DNA of 39,578 bases from Rubrivivax sp. (GCA_021297985.1 JAJTGU010000065.1:1-39578); one strand, 5' to 3'. Positions 6,427 to 14,623 are shown, numbered from the stretch's first letter. A program made the numbers and translations. Notes: generated from the letters alone by a model not told the origin.

Positions 6427-8844
6427 TTGAGCTCCGAATCCCGCCAGCACTGGGCTGAGGTCGAGCGCTGGCTCGACCTGGCACTTTCGCAACCACAAGC
6501 CGAGCGGTCGGACTGGCTCACTCGACAGCCGATTTCCCATGCCCTCCGCCAGGAGGTGCAAGAGCTGCTGGACGCCGAAAGGGCCAGCCGTGGCTGGGCT
6601 GAAGCCTCGGGTGCGACCCAGGCCTTGACCGAAGGCGAGCAGGTCGGAGCATGGCAAGTCAAGGCGCTGATCGGCCACGGGGCTTCGGGCGAGGTCTACC
6701 GCGTGCTGCGGACCGACGGCAGCTACGAGCAGGTCGCAGCACTGAAGCTGCTGCGTCACGCCGACGACCCCGAGGAGTGGCGCCGCTTCAGCAGCGAACG
6801 CCGTCTCCTGGCCAGACTCCAGGACCCCGCGATTGCGCACCTGATCGACGGAGGGTCGTACAAGGGACGGCTTTACGCCGTGCTGGAGTACGTCGATGGC
6901 GTACCTTTCGATCAAGCTGCGGCAACACTGACGTTGCCCGCCCGGGTCAACCTCTTCGTTCAGGTTGCAAGGGCCGTGTCCGTGGCCCACGCACAGGGCA
7001 TCGTCCACCGCGACCTGAAGCCCAGCAACGTGCTCGTGGATCGCCAGGGCCGCGTGCGGCTTCTGGACTTCGGCATCGCCAAGCTGGTGCAGGCCGAAGT
7101 GGCCCAAACCAGCGACCTGCAACCGACGGCGGCACTGCGCCTGACACCCGACTTCTGCGCCCCTGAACAGTTGCAGGGCCGACCCATCGGCCCCGCGGCA
7201 GATGTCTTCGCGCTCGGGGTGATGCTGCATCAGGTCCTGGTCGGCAGCTTGCCCTGGTCGTTGCAAGGCAACGGCTTGCAGCGCGCAGTCCAACGCCTGC
7301 ATTCAGACCTCTCGCCCGGAGCGCCCAGCGCCAAGGCCCCCAAAGCCGCACGCCGCGCGCTCCAAGGGGACCTGGACGCGATCATGCTGCGCTGCCTGCG
7401 GGCCGACCCGGCCGATCGGTACTCGGACGCCAGCGCATTGCGCGACGAATTGCTGCGTTGGCAGCAGGGGCGCCCGGTGTTGGCGCGCGGTGAGTCTGCG
7501 GGCTATGTGTTGTCGCGACTGGTGCGGCGCCATCGCCTGGCGGTGGGTGCCGGGGTCGCGCTGCTGGCCAGCCTGGCGGTCGGTCTGGCGGGGGTGGCCT
7601 GGCAGGCGCGCGAGGCCGCCCGAGAACGGGACATCGCCCGCAGCGAAGCCGCCAGCAACAAGTCCGTGCGCGACTACCTGCTCACGATGTTCCGGGTGGC
7701 GGGCGAGCAGTCGGCCGGCACTGGCGAGCCGACTGCGCGCAAGATGCTGGCGCAAGCGGCCGAGCGTCTGGGGCGAGACCTGGACAAGGATCCCGCCGCC
7801 GCCGCCGAGACCCTGCTGGCACTGGCACAGCTCTACTTTCAGCTCAACGACTACGTCGGCGCAGTGCCGCTGTTTGAAAGGCTCCTGGATCGCAGCGCGG
7901 CCTTGAAGCCGGACGTACTGGCTCAGGTGCACCACGATCTGGCCCTGTGCCTTTGGCGCACGGGCCAGGCGGCACGGGCAGCGCCGTTGCTGGCGCTGGC
8001 GCAGGCCCATTGGCAGTCCCAGGGCCCGGTCGCCCGAAACCGGATGCTCGAAAGTCGTCTGCTTGAAGCCCAACTGCTCCGTGCGCGTGGCCAAGTGCCC
8101 GAAAGCGTGGCGCTTCTGGAAGCAGCACTGCCCGAGCGACTGGCGCTGTCGGGCGAGCGCCATGTCGACACGGCCACGCTGCTGAACAACCTGGCCACGG
8201 CGCGCTTCCACGCCGGCCAGTTGCCGGCTGCGCGTCAGGACTTCGAGCGTGCCTGGGCCATTTGGCAGGCCTTGAACGCCCAACACAGTGCCGATGGCCT
8301 GAACACCTTGAACAACTGGGCCGCTCTGGCCCTGCGTGAAGGCCGGGCGGACGAGGCCGAGCGCCTGTTCCAGCAGGCGCTGGACCTGCGTCGGGCCCAC
8401 TTGCCTCCTTCGGCCGCTCAGGCCGCGTTGCAGAACAACCTGGGCAAGATGGTGTTGCGGCGCGGTGCTGCGGCGCAGGCCTTGCCGATGCTTCGGGAAG
8501 CCGTGGCCATGGGCGAGCAATACGCCGGACCGGCCAGCCAGCACACCCTGTCGGCACTGGCGGGTGTGGCCGAAGCGCAGATCGCGCTGCGCGAGTTCGA
8601 CGCTGCAAAGCTGACTCTCGGAGAGCTTCAGCAGCGTGCGGAGCGGCAGTGGGGCCCGGATCACCTGCTCAGCGGCGTCGGCCACCTGACCCAGGCGCGC
8701 TGGCACGCGGCACAGGAGCAGTGGCTGCTGGCCGAGCAGCGCCTTGCCCGCGCGGAGGCCATCTGGACCGCCGTTGGCGCGCCTGCTGCCCCCTACTTGT
8801 CGCAGGCGCAAGCGCTGCGCAAGAGCTGGCCCTCCTTCCGCTGA
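6427..8844 (+). CDS. Membrane Ser/Thr protein kinase with C-terminal TPR domain
   Basis: About 805 residues. The kinase domain is complete: glycine loop GHGASGEVYRV, ATP-anchoring Lys107, HRDLKPSN with Asp196, DFG with Asp214, and CAPEQL in the APE position. One membrane span follows near residues 371-392 (LAVGAGVALLASLAVGLAG). The remainder is a run of tetratricopeptide-like helices, predicted on the other side of the membrane as a sensor or scaffold. The start is uncertain: TTG 6427 gives a short natural N-terminus, whereas GTG 6304 would overlap the cupredoxin gene by 95 bp. The gene ends 17 bp from the convergent ECF sigma gene. In known kinase/ECF pairs such as PknS/EcfK of Xanthomonas, the kinase phosphorylates and activates the sigma factor; the same is inferred here. 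Confidence 0.9.
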   Translation: MSSESRQHWAEVERWLDLALSQPQAERSDWLTRQPISHALRQEVQELLDAERASRGWAEASGATQALTEGEQVGAWQVKALIGHGASGEVYRVLRTDGSYEQVAALKLLRHADDPEEWRRFSSERRLLARLQDPAIAHLIDGGSYKGRLYAVLEYVDGVPFDQAAATLTLPARVNLFVQVARAVSVAHAQGIVHRDLKPSNVLVDRQGRVRLLDFGIAKLVQAEVAQTSDLQPTAALRLTPDFCAPEQLQGRPIGPAADVFALGVMLHQVLVGSLPWSLQGNGLQRAVQRLHSDLSPGAPSAKAPKAARRALQGDLDAIMLRCLRADPADRYSDASALRDELLRWQQGRPVLARGESAGYVLSRLVRRHRLAVGAGVALLASLAVGLAGVAWQAREAARERDIARSEAASNKSVRDYLLTMFRVAGEQSAGTGEPTARKMLAQAAERLGRDLDKDPAAAAETLLALAQLYFQLNDYVGAVPLFERLLDRSAALKPDVLAQVHHDLALCLWRTGQAARAAPLLALAQAHWQSQGPVARNRMLESRLLEAQLLRARGQVPESVALLEAALPERLALSGERHVDTATLLNNLATARFHAGQLPAARQDFERAWAIWQALNAQHSADGLNTLNNWAALALREGRADEAERLFQQALDLRRAHLPPSAAQAALQNNLGKMVLRRGAAAQALPMLREAVAMGEQYAGPASQHTLSALAGVAEAQIALREFDAAKLTLGELQQRAERQWGPDHLLSGVGHLTQARWHAAQEQWLLAEQRLARAEAIWTAVGAPAAPYLSQAQALRKSWPSFR

Positions 8845-8845
8845 A

Positions 8846-8877
8846 GTCGCATCCAGCGGCCTCAGGCCGCAGGCGAC
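8846..8877. terminator. Composite hairpin spanning two convergent gene ends
   Basis: Outer arms GTCGC (8846-8850) and GCGAC (8873-8877) enclose an inner perfect stem GCGGCC (8856-8861) and GGCCGC (8865-8870) with loop TCA, which is the sigma gene stop codon. It follows the kinase stop by 1 bp. No T-tract is present on either side, so a factor-independent terminator is not proven; a bidirectional transcription barrier is plausible. Confidence 0.4.
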
Positions 8878-9530
8878 CCCAGCCCGCCAAGCTCGCGGTG
8901 CAACCAGGCCCGGGCCTTGGCCCAGTCGCGCTGGACGGTGGCCAGCGACACGCCCAATGCGTCGGCCGTCTCAGTCTCGTTGTAGCCCGCAAAGTAGCGG
9001 CACTCCACGGTCTGACTCAGACGCGGGTTCAGCAGGGCCAAGCGGCGCAGCGCGTCGTCGATCACCACAACCCGATCGTCCACGTCGGCGGCGGCCACCT
9101 GCTCGACCTCGGCGTCGTCCAGCGAGACATGGGTCGCCCCGGCACCGCGCCGCTGCGCCAGACGAGCGCGGACGTCATCCACCAGCACCTGCCGCATGGC
9201 CATCGCCGAAGCGCGCATGAAGTGCTGCCGGTCGTTCCAGCCATCGACTCGGCGCAGCTTCAGGTAGACCTCGTGGATCAGCGCCGTGGTCTGCAGTGTC
9301 TGCGAGGCCTGCGACTCATGGCGGACGCGCCGCGCCAGTCGGCGCAGGTCGGCATAAAACAGTGGGACCAACTGCGCCGCCGTCTGGGCCAGCCGGGCGG
9401 GTTCGCCGCCCGTGTCCTCTGGAGTCGACGTCTCAGGCGCAGGCTCAAGCTCAGAGGCGTGCCACGAGGGCTTGGGTGCAGATGGAAAGTCGGACATCGG
9501 ACCGGCTTGGGAATCACCAAGAATCGGCAT
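8862..9530 (-). CDS. ECF sigma factor, TIGR02999/Sigma70_ECF type
   Basis: 222 residues. After a poorly conserved N-terminal extension of about 45 residues come sigma region 2 (LVPLFYADLRRLARR, TALIHEVYLKLRR, HFMRASAMAMRQVLVDDVRAR) and region 4 (LSQTVECRYFAGYNETETADALGVSLATVQRDWAKARAWL). The RQVLVDDVRAR and VQRDWAKARAWL signatures place it in the ECF subgroup usually encoded beside Ser/Thr kinases rather than beside an anti-sigma factor (ECF43-like). No anti-sigma gene adjoins it; a TPR kinase does, tail to tail. Activation by phosphorylation is therefore the expected mechanism. ATG 9530 has AGGTG about 10 nt upstream; ATG 9497 is an alternative. It is divergent from the DUF3617 gene. Confidence 0.9.
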   Translation of the reverse strand: MPILGDSQAGPMSDFPSAPKPSWHASELEPAPETSTPEDTGGEPARLAQTAAQLVPLFYADLRRLARRVRHESQASQTLQTTALIHEVYLKLRRVDGWNDRQHFMRASAMAMRQVLVDDVRARLAQRRGAGATHVSLDDAEVEQVAAADVDDRVVVIDDALRRLALLNPRLSQTVECRYFAGYNETETADALGVSLATVQRDWAKARAWLHRELGGLGSPAA

Positions 9531-9623
9531 GGTAGGTCACACCTGGATCGCGACCGCCGCATGAGGGGATTCGCGACAGGACCACGTTAAGGGTTGCACA
9601 ACCGCCGCCACTGGAGACTCTCG

Positions 9624-10184
9624 ATGAACGGATCCCGACCCCTGCTCTGCCTTGCCGCCTTGCTGGCAGCCGCGACCCAGGTCCACGCCCAGCCGGTTCA
9701 GCTACGGCCCGGACTCTGGGAAAACACCTTCACGATCAAGACCGCTGATGGCAAGGCTGAAGCCGCCATGAAGGAAATGCAGGCCCAGATGGCGCAACTG
9801 CCCCCTGAGCAGCGAAAGATGATGGCCGACATGATGGCGCGCCAAGGTGTGGGCCTTGGCGACAAGGGCAACAGCGTTCGCATCTGCATGACGCAGGCCG
9901 ATGTCGAACGCAGCGCGCCGCCGGCCGCCGAGGGCGACTGCAGCCAGAAGGCCACGCGCAGCGGCAACATCTGGCAGATCAGCTTCCGCTGCTCGGGTCC
10001 ACCACCGTCCAGTGGCGAAGGCCGGCTGAGCTTGGTCACACCGACGACCTACCAAGGCGACTTCAAGATCCGGACGGTCGAAGACGGACGCCCGCAAGAC
10101 GTGCAGATGACGCAGAAAGGCCAGTGGCTGAAGGCCGACTGCGGCGCGATCCGCCCAGTCGGGCAACAGGCAACCCCGCGCTGA
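9624..10184 (+). CDS. Secreted DUF3617 domain protein
   Basis: 186 residues with a signal peptide (LLCLAALLAAATQVHA) followed by the hallmark RPGLWENTF (Gly30 to Glu33) of DUF3617. Further matches are the ICMT cysteine, GDCS, and FRCSG before the beta-rich C-terminus ending in KADCG. A Met- and Gln-rich central segment (KEMQAQMAQLPPEQRKMMADMM) is also usual for the family. ATG 9624 is chosen over the upstream TTG 9594 because GGAGA lies 8 nt upstream. It is divergent from the ECF sigma gene with 93 bp between starts, so it is a natural candidate target of that sigma factor. The family has no established biochemical function. Confidence 0.85.
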   Translation: MNGSRPLLCLAALLAAATQVHAQPVQLRPGLWENTFTIKTADGKAEAAMKEMQAQMAQLPPEQRKMMADMMARQGVGLGDKGNSVRICMTQADVERSAPPAAEGDCSQKATRSGNIWQISFRCSGPPPSSGEGRLSLVTPTTYQGDFKIRTVEDGRPQDVQMTQKGQWLKADCGAIRPVGQQATPR

Positions 10185-10200
10185 CGGGGCCCACGACGCA

Positions 10201-10219
10201 CCGGGTGGCTGGCGCCCGG
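10201..10219. terminator. Weak hairpin after the DUF3617 gene
   Basis: CCGGGTG (10201-10207) can pair with CGCCCGG (10213-10219) with one G-T pair and a 5-nt loop, 17 bp after the stop. A GGTTTTGG stretch follows about 13 nt later, too far for a standard terminator. Low-confidence candidate. Confidence 0.2.
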
Positions 10220-10307
10220 CAACGGCCGTGAGGGTTTTGGCGAGGCGTTTGCGTTCAGGCATGGGAGACCGCTTCCGACTCGCCTGCCCAAACCGTCAAG
10301 CCCCGCC

Positions 10308-11624
10308 ATGAAACCCATCACCGTTCTGGTTCTGCTCGTTGCCGCAGGCCCCCTGGCCGCTCAAGTGACCGACCCCCGGGAGACCGTCCGCGACAAGGCC
10401 ACCGAGCGCACCAACAGCGCCATCGACCGCGGCGTTGACCGCGCTCTCGAAAGGACCGAGGAGGGCCTGCGCAGGCTCTTTCGCAAGAAGGACAAATCTG
10501 CGAAACCCGCTGCAGCGGAAGGCAAGGTTGCCGCACCGGCGACTGCGGGAGCCGCGGGAGCTTCCGCAGCCGCTGGCGAAGCTGCGGCTTCCCCGCACGC
10601 GGCGCCTGGCTCCTTGAAGGCCTATTCGAAGTTCGATTTCGTGCCTGGAGAGAAGGTCATGGCCTTCGAGGACTTCAAGCAAGACTCAGTGGGCGACTTC
10701 CCGGCGCGCTGGAACACCAACGCCGGGGGCGAGGTGGTGCGCATCAACGGCCAGCCGGACCCATGGCTGCAGTTGCCGGATCGCGGCCTGGTCTACCCGG
10801 AGTTCGTCCAGGCGCTGCCCGAGAACTTCACGATGGAGTTCGACATGATGGTCAGCGACGACCTCTCGGGGAACATGTCGGGTCTGCGGGTGCACTTCCC
10901 CGTCACCAGCGCTCGCACGCTGACGCTGGACCCCAACTTCGGCAGCGACACCCAGGTCGGGTTCGATCTGCACCCCGTGCCTTCGATCAGCAACCATGTC
11001 AGCCACGCCTGGGTCTTGGACAAGGCCCAGCAGAAACTGCTGGAGAACACTCAGCCGATGCCCTGGAAGATCGGCGAACCGAACCGCATCTCGATATGGC
11101 GCCAGAAGACCCGCATCCGCCTGTACGTCAACGAGACCAAGGTCTGGGACTTGCCGCGCGCCTTCGATACGAGCCTGAGCTACTCGATGCTGATGTCGAC
11201 CCAGCTCTTTGCCGGTGCGGTCTACATGAGCAATCTGCGCGTCGCCGTGGGCGCGCCCGACACACGCAACAAACTCATCACAGAAGGCCGCTGGGTGACA
11301 CGCGGCATCCTCTTTGACAGCAACGCCCACCGCATCAAGCCGGAGTCGTACGCCGTGCTGAAGGACATCGCCACGGTGTTGACCGAAAACGCGAGCGTCA
11401 ACGTGCAGATCGTCGGCCACACCGACAGCGACGGCGACGATGCGCGCAACCTCGACCTGTCCAGGCATCGAGCCGAGGCAGTGAAGACGGCACTCGCTGG
11501 TGAGTTCGGCATCGCAGCTGGCCGCATGTCCACCGAAGGCATGGGCGAAGCCCAGCCGGCCGAACCCAACACCACGCCTCAGGGCAAGGCCAACAACCGG
11601 CGAGTGGAGTTCATCCGGCGCTGA
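10308..11624 (+). CDS. OmpA-family envelope protein with central lectin-like region
   Basis: 438 residues. The signal peptide (ITVLVLLVAAGPLAAQ) is followed by a charged helical segment (TVRDKATERTNSAIDRGVDRALERTEEGLRRLFRKKDK), then an Ala-rich linker to about residue 100. Residues 105-310 form a beta-rich block (FEDFKQDSVGDFPARW, FTMEFDMMVSDD, RIRLYVNETKVWD) resembling a concanavalin A/LamG-like jelly roll. The C-terminal 110 residues are an OmpA-like peptidoglycan-binding domain: GILFDSNAHRIKPES, VGHTDSDGDDARNLDLSRHRA and NNRRVEF. It is probably periplasmic or outer-membrane associated and anchored to peptidoglycan. It is co-directional with the DUF3617 gene, 123 bp upstream, and may belong to the same regulon as the kinase/ECF pair. 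Confidence 0.88.
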   Translation: MKPITVLVLLVAAGPLAAQVTDPRETVRDKATERTNSAIDRGVDRALERTEEGLRRLFRKKDKSAKPAAAEGKVAAPATAGAAGASAAAGEAAASPHAAPGSLKAYSKFDFVPGEKVMAFEDFKQDSVGDFPARWNTNAGGEVVRINGQPDPWLQLPDRGLVYPEFVQALPENFTMEFDMMVSDDLSGNMSGLRVHFPVTSARTLTLDPNFGSDTQVGFDLHPVPSISNHVSHAWVLDKAQQKLLENTQPMPWKIGEPNRISIWRQKTRIRLYVNETKVWDLPRAFDTSLSYSMLMSTQLFAGAVYMSNLRVAVGAPDTRNKLITEGRWVTRGILFDSNAHRIKPESYAVLKDIATVLTENASVNVQIVGHTDSDGDDARNLDLSRHRAEAVKTALAGEFGIAAGRMSTEGMGEAQPAEPNTTPQGKANNRRVEFIRR

Positions 11625-11639
11625 ATCCGAACGCCGCAC

Positions 11640-11690
11640 CTCCTGCATCTAAGCCTTCGAACCGCCGCACTGTTGCGGCACAGGCAGGAG
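11640..11690 (+). promoter_or_regulatory. Possible RNA structure sequestering a ribosome-binding site
   Basis: CTCCTGC (11640-11646) is perfectly complementary to GCAGGAG (11684-11690), which contains the GGAG ribosome site of the downstream hydrolase. Between them lies a second perfect hairpin, GCCGCA (11664-11669), CTGT loop, TGCGGC (11674-11679). The two nested stems would form in the mRNA between OmpA and hydrolase genes and could reduce translation. Stem complementarity is seen; a regulatory role is inference. Confidence 0.35.
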
Positions 11691-11695
11691 CAGGC

Positions 11696-13222
11696 GTGAA
11701 CGGATTCAATCGTGGAGGACCCGGACCGACGGTCCGGGGGTGGGCACAGCGGTGGGCCGGCGCCTGCTTTGTGGCGCTGGCGATGGCAAGCTCCGTCGCA
11801 GGCGCGGCGCCACCGGATGCCGCGGATTCAGGCGGTGTCTCGAAGGCCAACAAGGTTGCGGCCATCGTCATGCAGCAGCAGTCGCGGCACTTCTGGCAGG
11901 TCGTGGCGGCCAAGCCTGGTGATCGGGTGCCACTGCTGGAGCGCCACTTCAGCGCCGGGCTGCTGACCCGCAACAGCCAGGAAAGCCTGCTTGAGACCTT
12001 TGCCATGCTCGCCGAGGCCCTGGGGCCGGGCATGGCCTCAAATGTCCCGGCGAAGATCCTCGGCAACGCCCGCGAGGGCGAGCTTCAGTACACCCTGGCC
12101 GACGGGCGGCGGGTGGCCCTGAAGCTGACGCTGACCGATGACCGTCCCCCGCGGATCGACCGGTTCGGTGTCATGCCGTTGCCGCGGCTCGTCGCGGCGG
12201 TCAAGCCCGAGCAGCTGTCTGCGACCATCGCTCGGCACATCGCGGCACAGGCCCGGGCCGACCGCTTCTCCGGGGCCGTTCTGGTGGCGCGCGGCGAGAC
12301 CTTGATCCATGCGCAGGCGGTCGGGCTGGCCGACCGGAAGGCCGGGCGCGCCAATACGCTCGACACCCCGATCAACCTGGGCTCGATCAACAAGATGTTC
12401 ACCGCGATCGCGGTGGCGCAGTTGCAGGCGGCAGGAAAGCTGGACTGGCAGGACACGGTGGGCAAGCACCTGCCGGACTACCCGAATGCGACGGTTCGCG
12501 ACCGGGTGACGATCCACCAGTTGCTGACGCACACCTCGGGTGCCGGCTCCTACTGGAACGACGCCTACGCCGCAAACAAGCACCAGGTCGACAGCCAGCG
12601 AGGATTCCTTGCGACCTTCGTCGATCAGCCGCTGTTGTTCGAACCCGGCCAAGGCCTCGAATACAGCAATGCCGGCCCGGTGATCCTGGGCCTGATCATC
12701 GAGGCGATCAGCGGCAGCGACTACTACGACTACATCCGCCAGCACCTGTACTTTCCCGCCGGCATGAAGCACGCAGACCACTACCGGCGCGACGACAAGA
12801 AGGCGGGCTTCGCGCTGGGCTACATCAAGCCCGACAAGGGCTCGTGGCAAGACAACCACGACGACCTGGGCCTGCGCGGCTCGGCCGCGGGTGGTGGCTA
12901 TGCGTCGGCGCGCGACCTTCACGCGTTTTCACGCGCGCTGACCGATGAGCGCCTGCTGAGCCGCAGCCAGCTTGAAACCCTCTGGAAGCCCTACACGCAG
13001 CCCGGCCCGATCGGCTATGGCTACCTGTTCAGCGTCGGCAACACGGCCGGCAAGCGCTGGATCGGACACAACGGCGGTGCGCCCGGCATTTCGGCCGAAT
13101 TCATGCACCACCCCGACGATGGTCTGGTGATCATCGTGCTGGCCAATCGGGACCACGCCGCGATGGCGATGCGCGAATGGCTGCATGCGCTGCTGGAGGC
13201 GTCGCTGGGTCCAAGGCGCTGA
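11696..13222 (+). CDS. Serine hydrolase, beta-lactamase/class C PBP-like
   Basis: 508 residues with an N-terminal export signal (GWAQRWAGACFVALAMASSVAGA). The fold is class C beta-lactamase/D,D-peptidase: S-x-x-K as SINK (Ser230, Lys233), Y-x-N as YSN in GLEYSNAG, and HNGG in the KTG position. LLTHTSG and GSAAGGGYASARDL are also typical of this esterase/peptidase group. About 190 residues precede the catalytic domain and include a beta-rich segment (LQYTLADGRRVALKLTL) found in several such proteins. GTG 11696 follows GGAG by 5 nt. Family members include esterases, D-aminopeptidases and LACTB-like proteins, so antibiotic resistance should not be assumed. Confidence 0.88.
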   Translation: MNGFNRGGPGPTVRGWAQRWAGACFVALAMASSVAGAAPPDAADSGGVSKANKVAAIVMQQQSRHFWQVVAAKPGDRVPLLERHFSAGLLTRNSQESLLETFAMLAEALGPGMASNVPAKILGNAREGELQYTLADGRRVALKLTLTDDRPPRIDRFGVMPLPRLVAAVKPEQLSATIARHIAAQARADRFSGAVLVARGETLIHAQAVGLADRKAGRANTLDTPINLGSINKMFTAIAVAQLQAAGKLDWQDTVGKHLPDYPNATVRDRVTIHQLLTHTSGAGSYWNDAYAANKHQVDSQRGFLATFVDQPLLFEPGQGLEYSNAGPVILGLIIEAISGSDYYDYIRQHLYFPAGMKHADHYRRDDKKAGFALGYIKPDKGSWQDNHDDLGLRGSAAGGGYASARDLHAFSRALTDERLLSRSQLETLWKPYTQPGPIGYGYLFSVGNTAGKRWIGHNGGAPGISAEFMHHPDDGLVIIVLANRDHAAMAMREWLHALLEASLGPRR

Positions 13223-13281
13223 CGCAAGCTCGCCCCGCACCGAAGCGACGACCCCGACCCCCTCACGACCGAGCCCATTCC

Positions 13282-13659
13282 ATGGAAAACCTGACAATGC
13301 TCTTCATCCCGGCGGTGGTGCTGCTGGCGCCCGTTCTCATCACGGCATTGGTGCTGCGCCACCGGCGCACGCGGGCCCAGATGCGCTACCAGTTCCTGCT
13401 GAAGTTCGTCGAGTCCGGAACCGCACTGCCCGCGTCGCTGCCCGGCGAAGCCACGCCGCAGCAAAGCGACCTGCGCCGCGCCCTGGTGCTGCTGGCTGGA
13501 GGCGTCGGTCTCAGCGCCACGCTGGTGTCGCTGCCACTCAACATCCACGTCGACCGACCGCTGGCCGACCTGTGGGGCCTGGGCATCCTGCCGGTCGCGC
13601 TGGGCCTGGGCTATCTGGGCCACTGGTTCCTGAGCCGTCGCGGCGGCGGGAATGGATGA
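13282..13659 (+). CDS. DUF6249 small membrane protein
   Basis: 125 residues with three hydrophobic segments: near the N-terminus (MLFIPAVVLLAPVLITALVL), in the middle (ALVLLAGGVGLSATLVSL) and near the C-terminus (LWGLGILPVALGLGYLGHWFL). RTRAQMRYQFLLKFVESG between spans 1 and 2 matches the cytoplasmic loop of DUF6249 proteins, which commonly precede an ECF sigma gene. ATG 13282 begins at the first membrane span; the open frame continues upstream into the hydrolase. The stop overlaps the sigma gene start by 8 bp, indicating one operon with the two following genes. Role unknown, possibly membrane sensing for the sigma factor. Confidence 0.8.
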   Translation: MENLTMLFIPAVVLLAPVLITALVLRHRRTRAQMRYQFLLKFVESGTALPASLPGEATPQQSDLRRALVLLAGGVGLSATLVSLPLNIHVDRPLADLWGLGILPVALGLGYLGHWFLSRRGGGNG

Positions 13660-14232
13660 TCGAGAGGCCCAGGCACGACTCGATGCTGCACTGGTCGAGC
13701 GGGCCGTACGCGACGCCGATGCGCGGGCCTTCGAGGTCCTGATGCGCGGCACCAGGGACTGGTGCGTGCCCAGTTGCGACGGCTGCTTGGCGACGATCCG
13801 GTGACGGCAGACGATCTGGCGCAGGAGACCTTCGTGATGGCCTGGCGCAAGCTGGAGCAGTTCCGCGGCGACTCGCGGTTTTCGACCTGGCTCTACAGCA
13901 TCGCCCACTCGTGCTTCCTGCAGTTCCTGCGCAGCAAGAGCTCGCGCGTGCAGCATGAGGTGCCGGACCCCGACAGCGTCGATGCGATCAGGGCCGCCCC
14001 CGGCGACCCCGAACTCGGCCTGGACCTCGCCGCGGCCCTGAAGCAACTGTCGACGAACCAACGCGCCGCGGTGCTGTATTGCGTGCAGATGGGACTCAGC
14101 CACGACGAGGCGGCCCAGGTGCTGGACATGCCGCTGGGCAGCGTCAAGACGCATGTCGCGCGCGGCAAGGCCAGGCTGCGCGAACTGCTGCACGACTGGG
14201 CACCCAACGACAAACGGAGCGATATCGCATGA
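13652..14232 (+). CDS. ECF RNA polymerase sigma factor with apparent 1-base frameshift
   Basis: Two frames together spell one sigma factor. From ATG 13652 the frame gives MDDREAQARLDAALVERAVRD, then ARAFEVLM, the expected N-terminus of region 2. It then runs into a nonsense frame, while from about 13748 the other frame gives LVRAQLRRLLGD, TADDLAQETFVMAWRKL and the region-4 sequence GLSHDEAAQVLDMPLGSVKTHVARGKARLREL. One extra C near 13747 would restore M-R-R-H-Q-G-L-V-R. Either the gene is broken, or the base is an assembly or sequencing error; translation from GTG 13762 alone would lack the first part of region 2. The stop overlaps the next gene as ATGA, so the operon is otherwise intact. Confidence 0.8.
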
Positions 14233-14546
14233 ACGGGCTTTCCGACGCCGATCTTGATGAACTGCTGCGCCGCGACTTCGCCGGCCCCATCGCGGACGAC
14301 GGCTTTGCGGCACGGGTGTCAGGCGCCCTGCCCCCGCGCCCGCGCCAGCGGGCATGGCTGATCCCGGCCGCGGCCGTCGCCGGCGGCCTGCTGACGTGGC
14401 TGACCGTGTTGCCGTCGCCCCTGCTGCAGCAGGCGGCCCGCGAGTGGCTCGCAGGGAGCATCGGCCCGACCTCTGGCACGGTGTTGGCACTGCTGCTCGG
14501 CCTGGGTCTGCTGGGCTGTGCCTGGGCACTGGAAGAAGAGGCTTGA
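14229..14546 (+). CDS. Small membrane protein in the anti-sigma position
   Basis: 105 residues, translationally coupled to the sigma gene (ATGA overlap at 14229-14232). A short acidic cytoplasmic N-terminus (LSDADLDELLRRDFAGPIADDGF) is followed by two hydrophobic segments (AWLIPAAAVAGGLLTWLTVL and GTVLALLLGLGLLGCAWAL). Position and topology suggest an anti-sigma or sigma-modulating factor for the preceding ECF protein. No zinc-binding anti-sigma motif (H-x3-C-x2-C) is present, so the function is inferred from context only. Confidence 0.7.
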   Translation: MNGLSDADLDELLRRDFAGPIADDGFAARVSGALPPRPRQRAWLIPAAAVAGGLLTWLTVLPSPLLQQAAREWLAGSIGPTSGTVLALLLGLGLLGCAWALEEEA

Positions 14547-14564
14547 GTCGGCGAGGATGAAGCC

Positions 14565-14623
14565 GCGGCGCTGGCGCCGCACCGAAGCACTCCGCAGGGG
14601 GTCTACGCCGCAGTGCGCTGCGG
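14565..14623. terminator. Two hairpins in a convergent gap
   Basis: GCGGCG-CTGG-CGCCGC (14565-14580) and CCGCAG-TGCG-CTGCGG (14608-14623) are perfect 6-bp stems with 4-nt loops, in the 120-bp gap between the convergent membrane-protein and BTAD-regulator genes. Neither has a T-tract, so bidirectional termination is only plausible. Confidence 0.35.

Noticed and set aside
11696..13222. Beta-lactamase resistance gene
   Set aside because: The motifs are shared with esterases and D,D-peptidases, and the long N-terminal region is atypical of AmpC.
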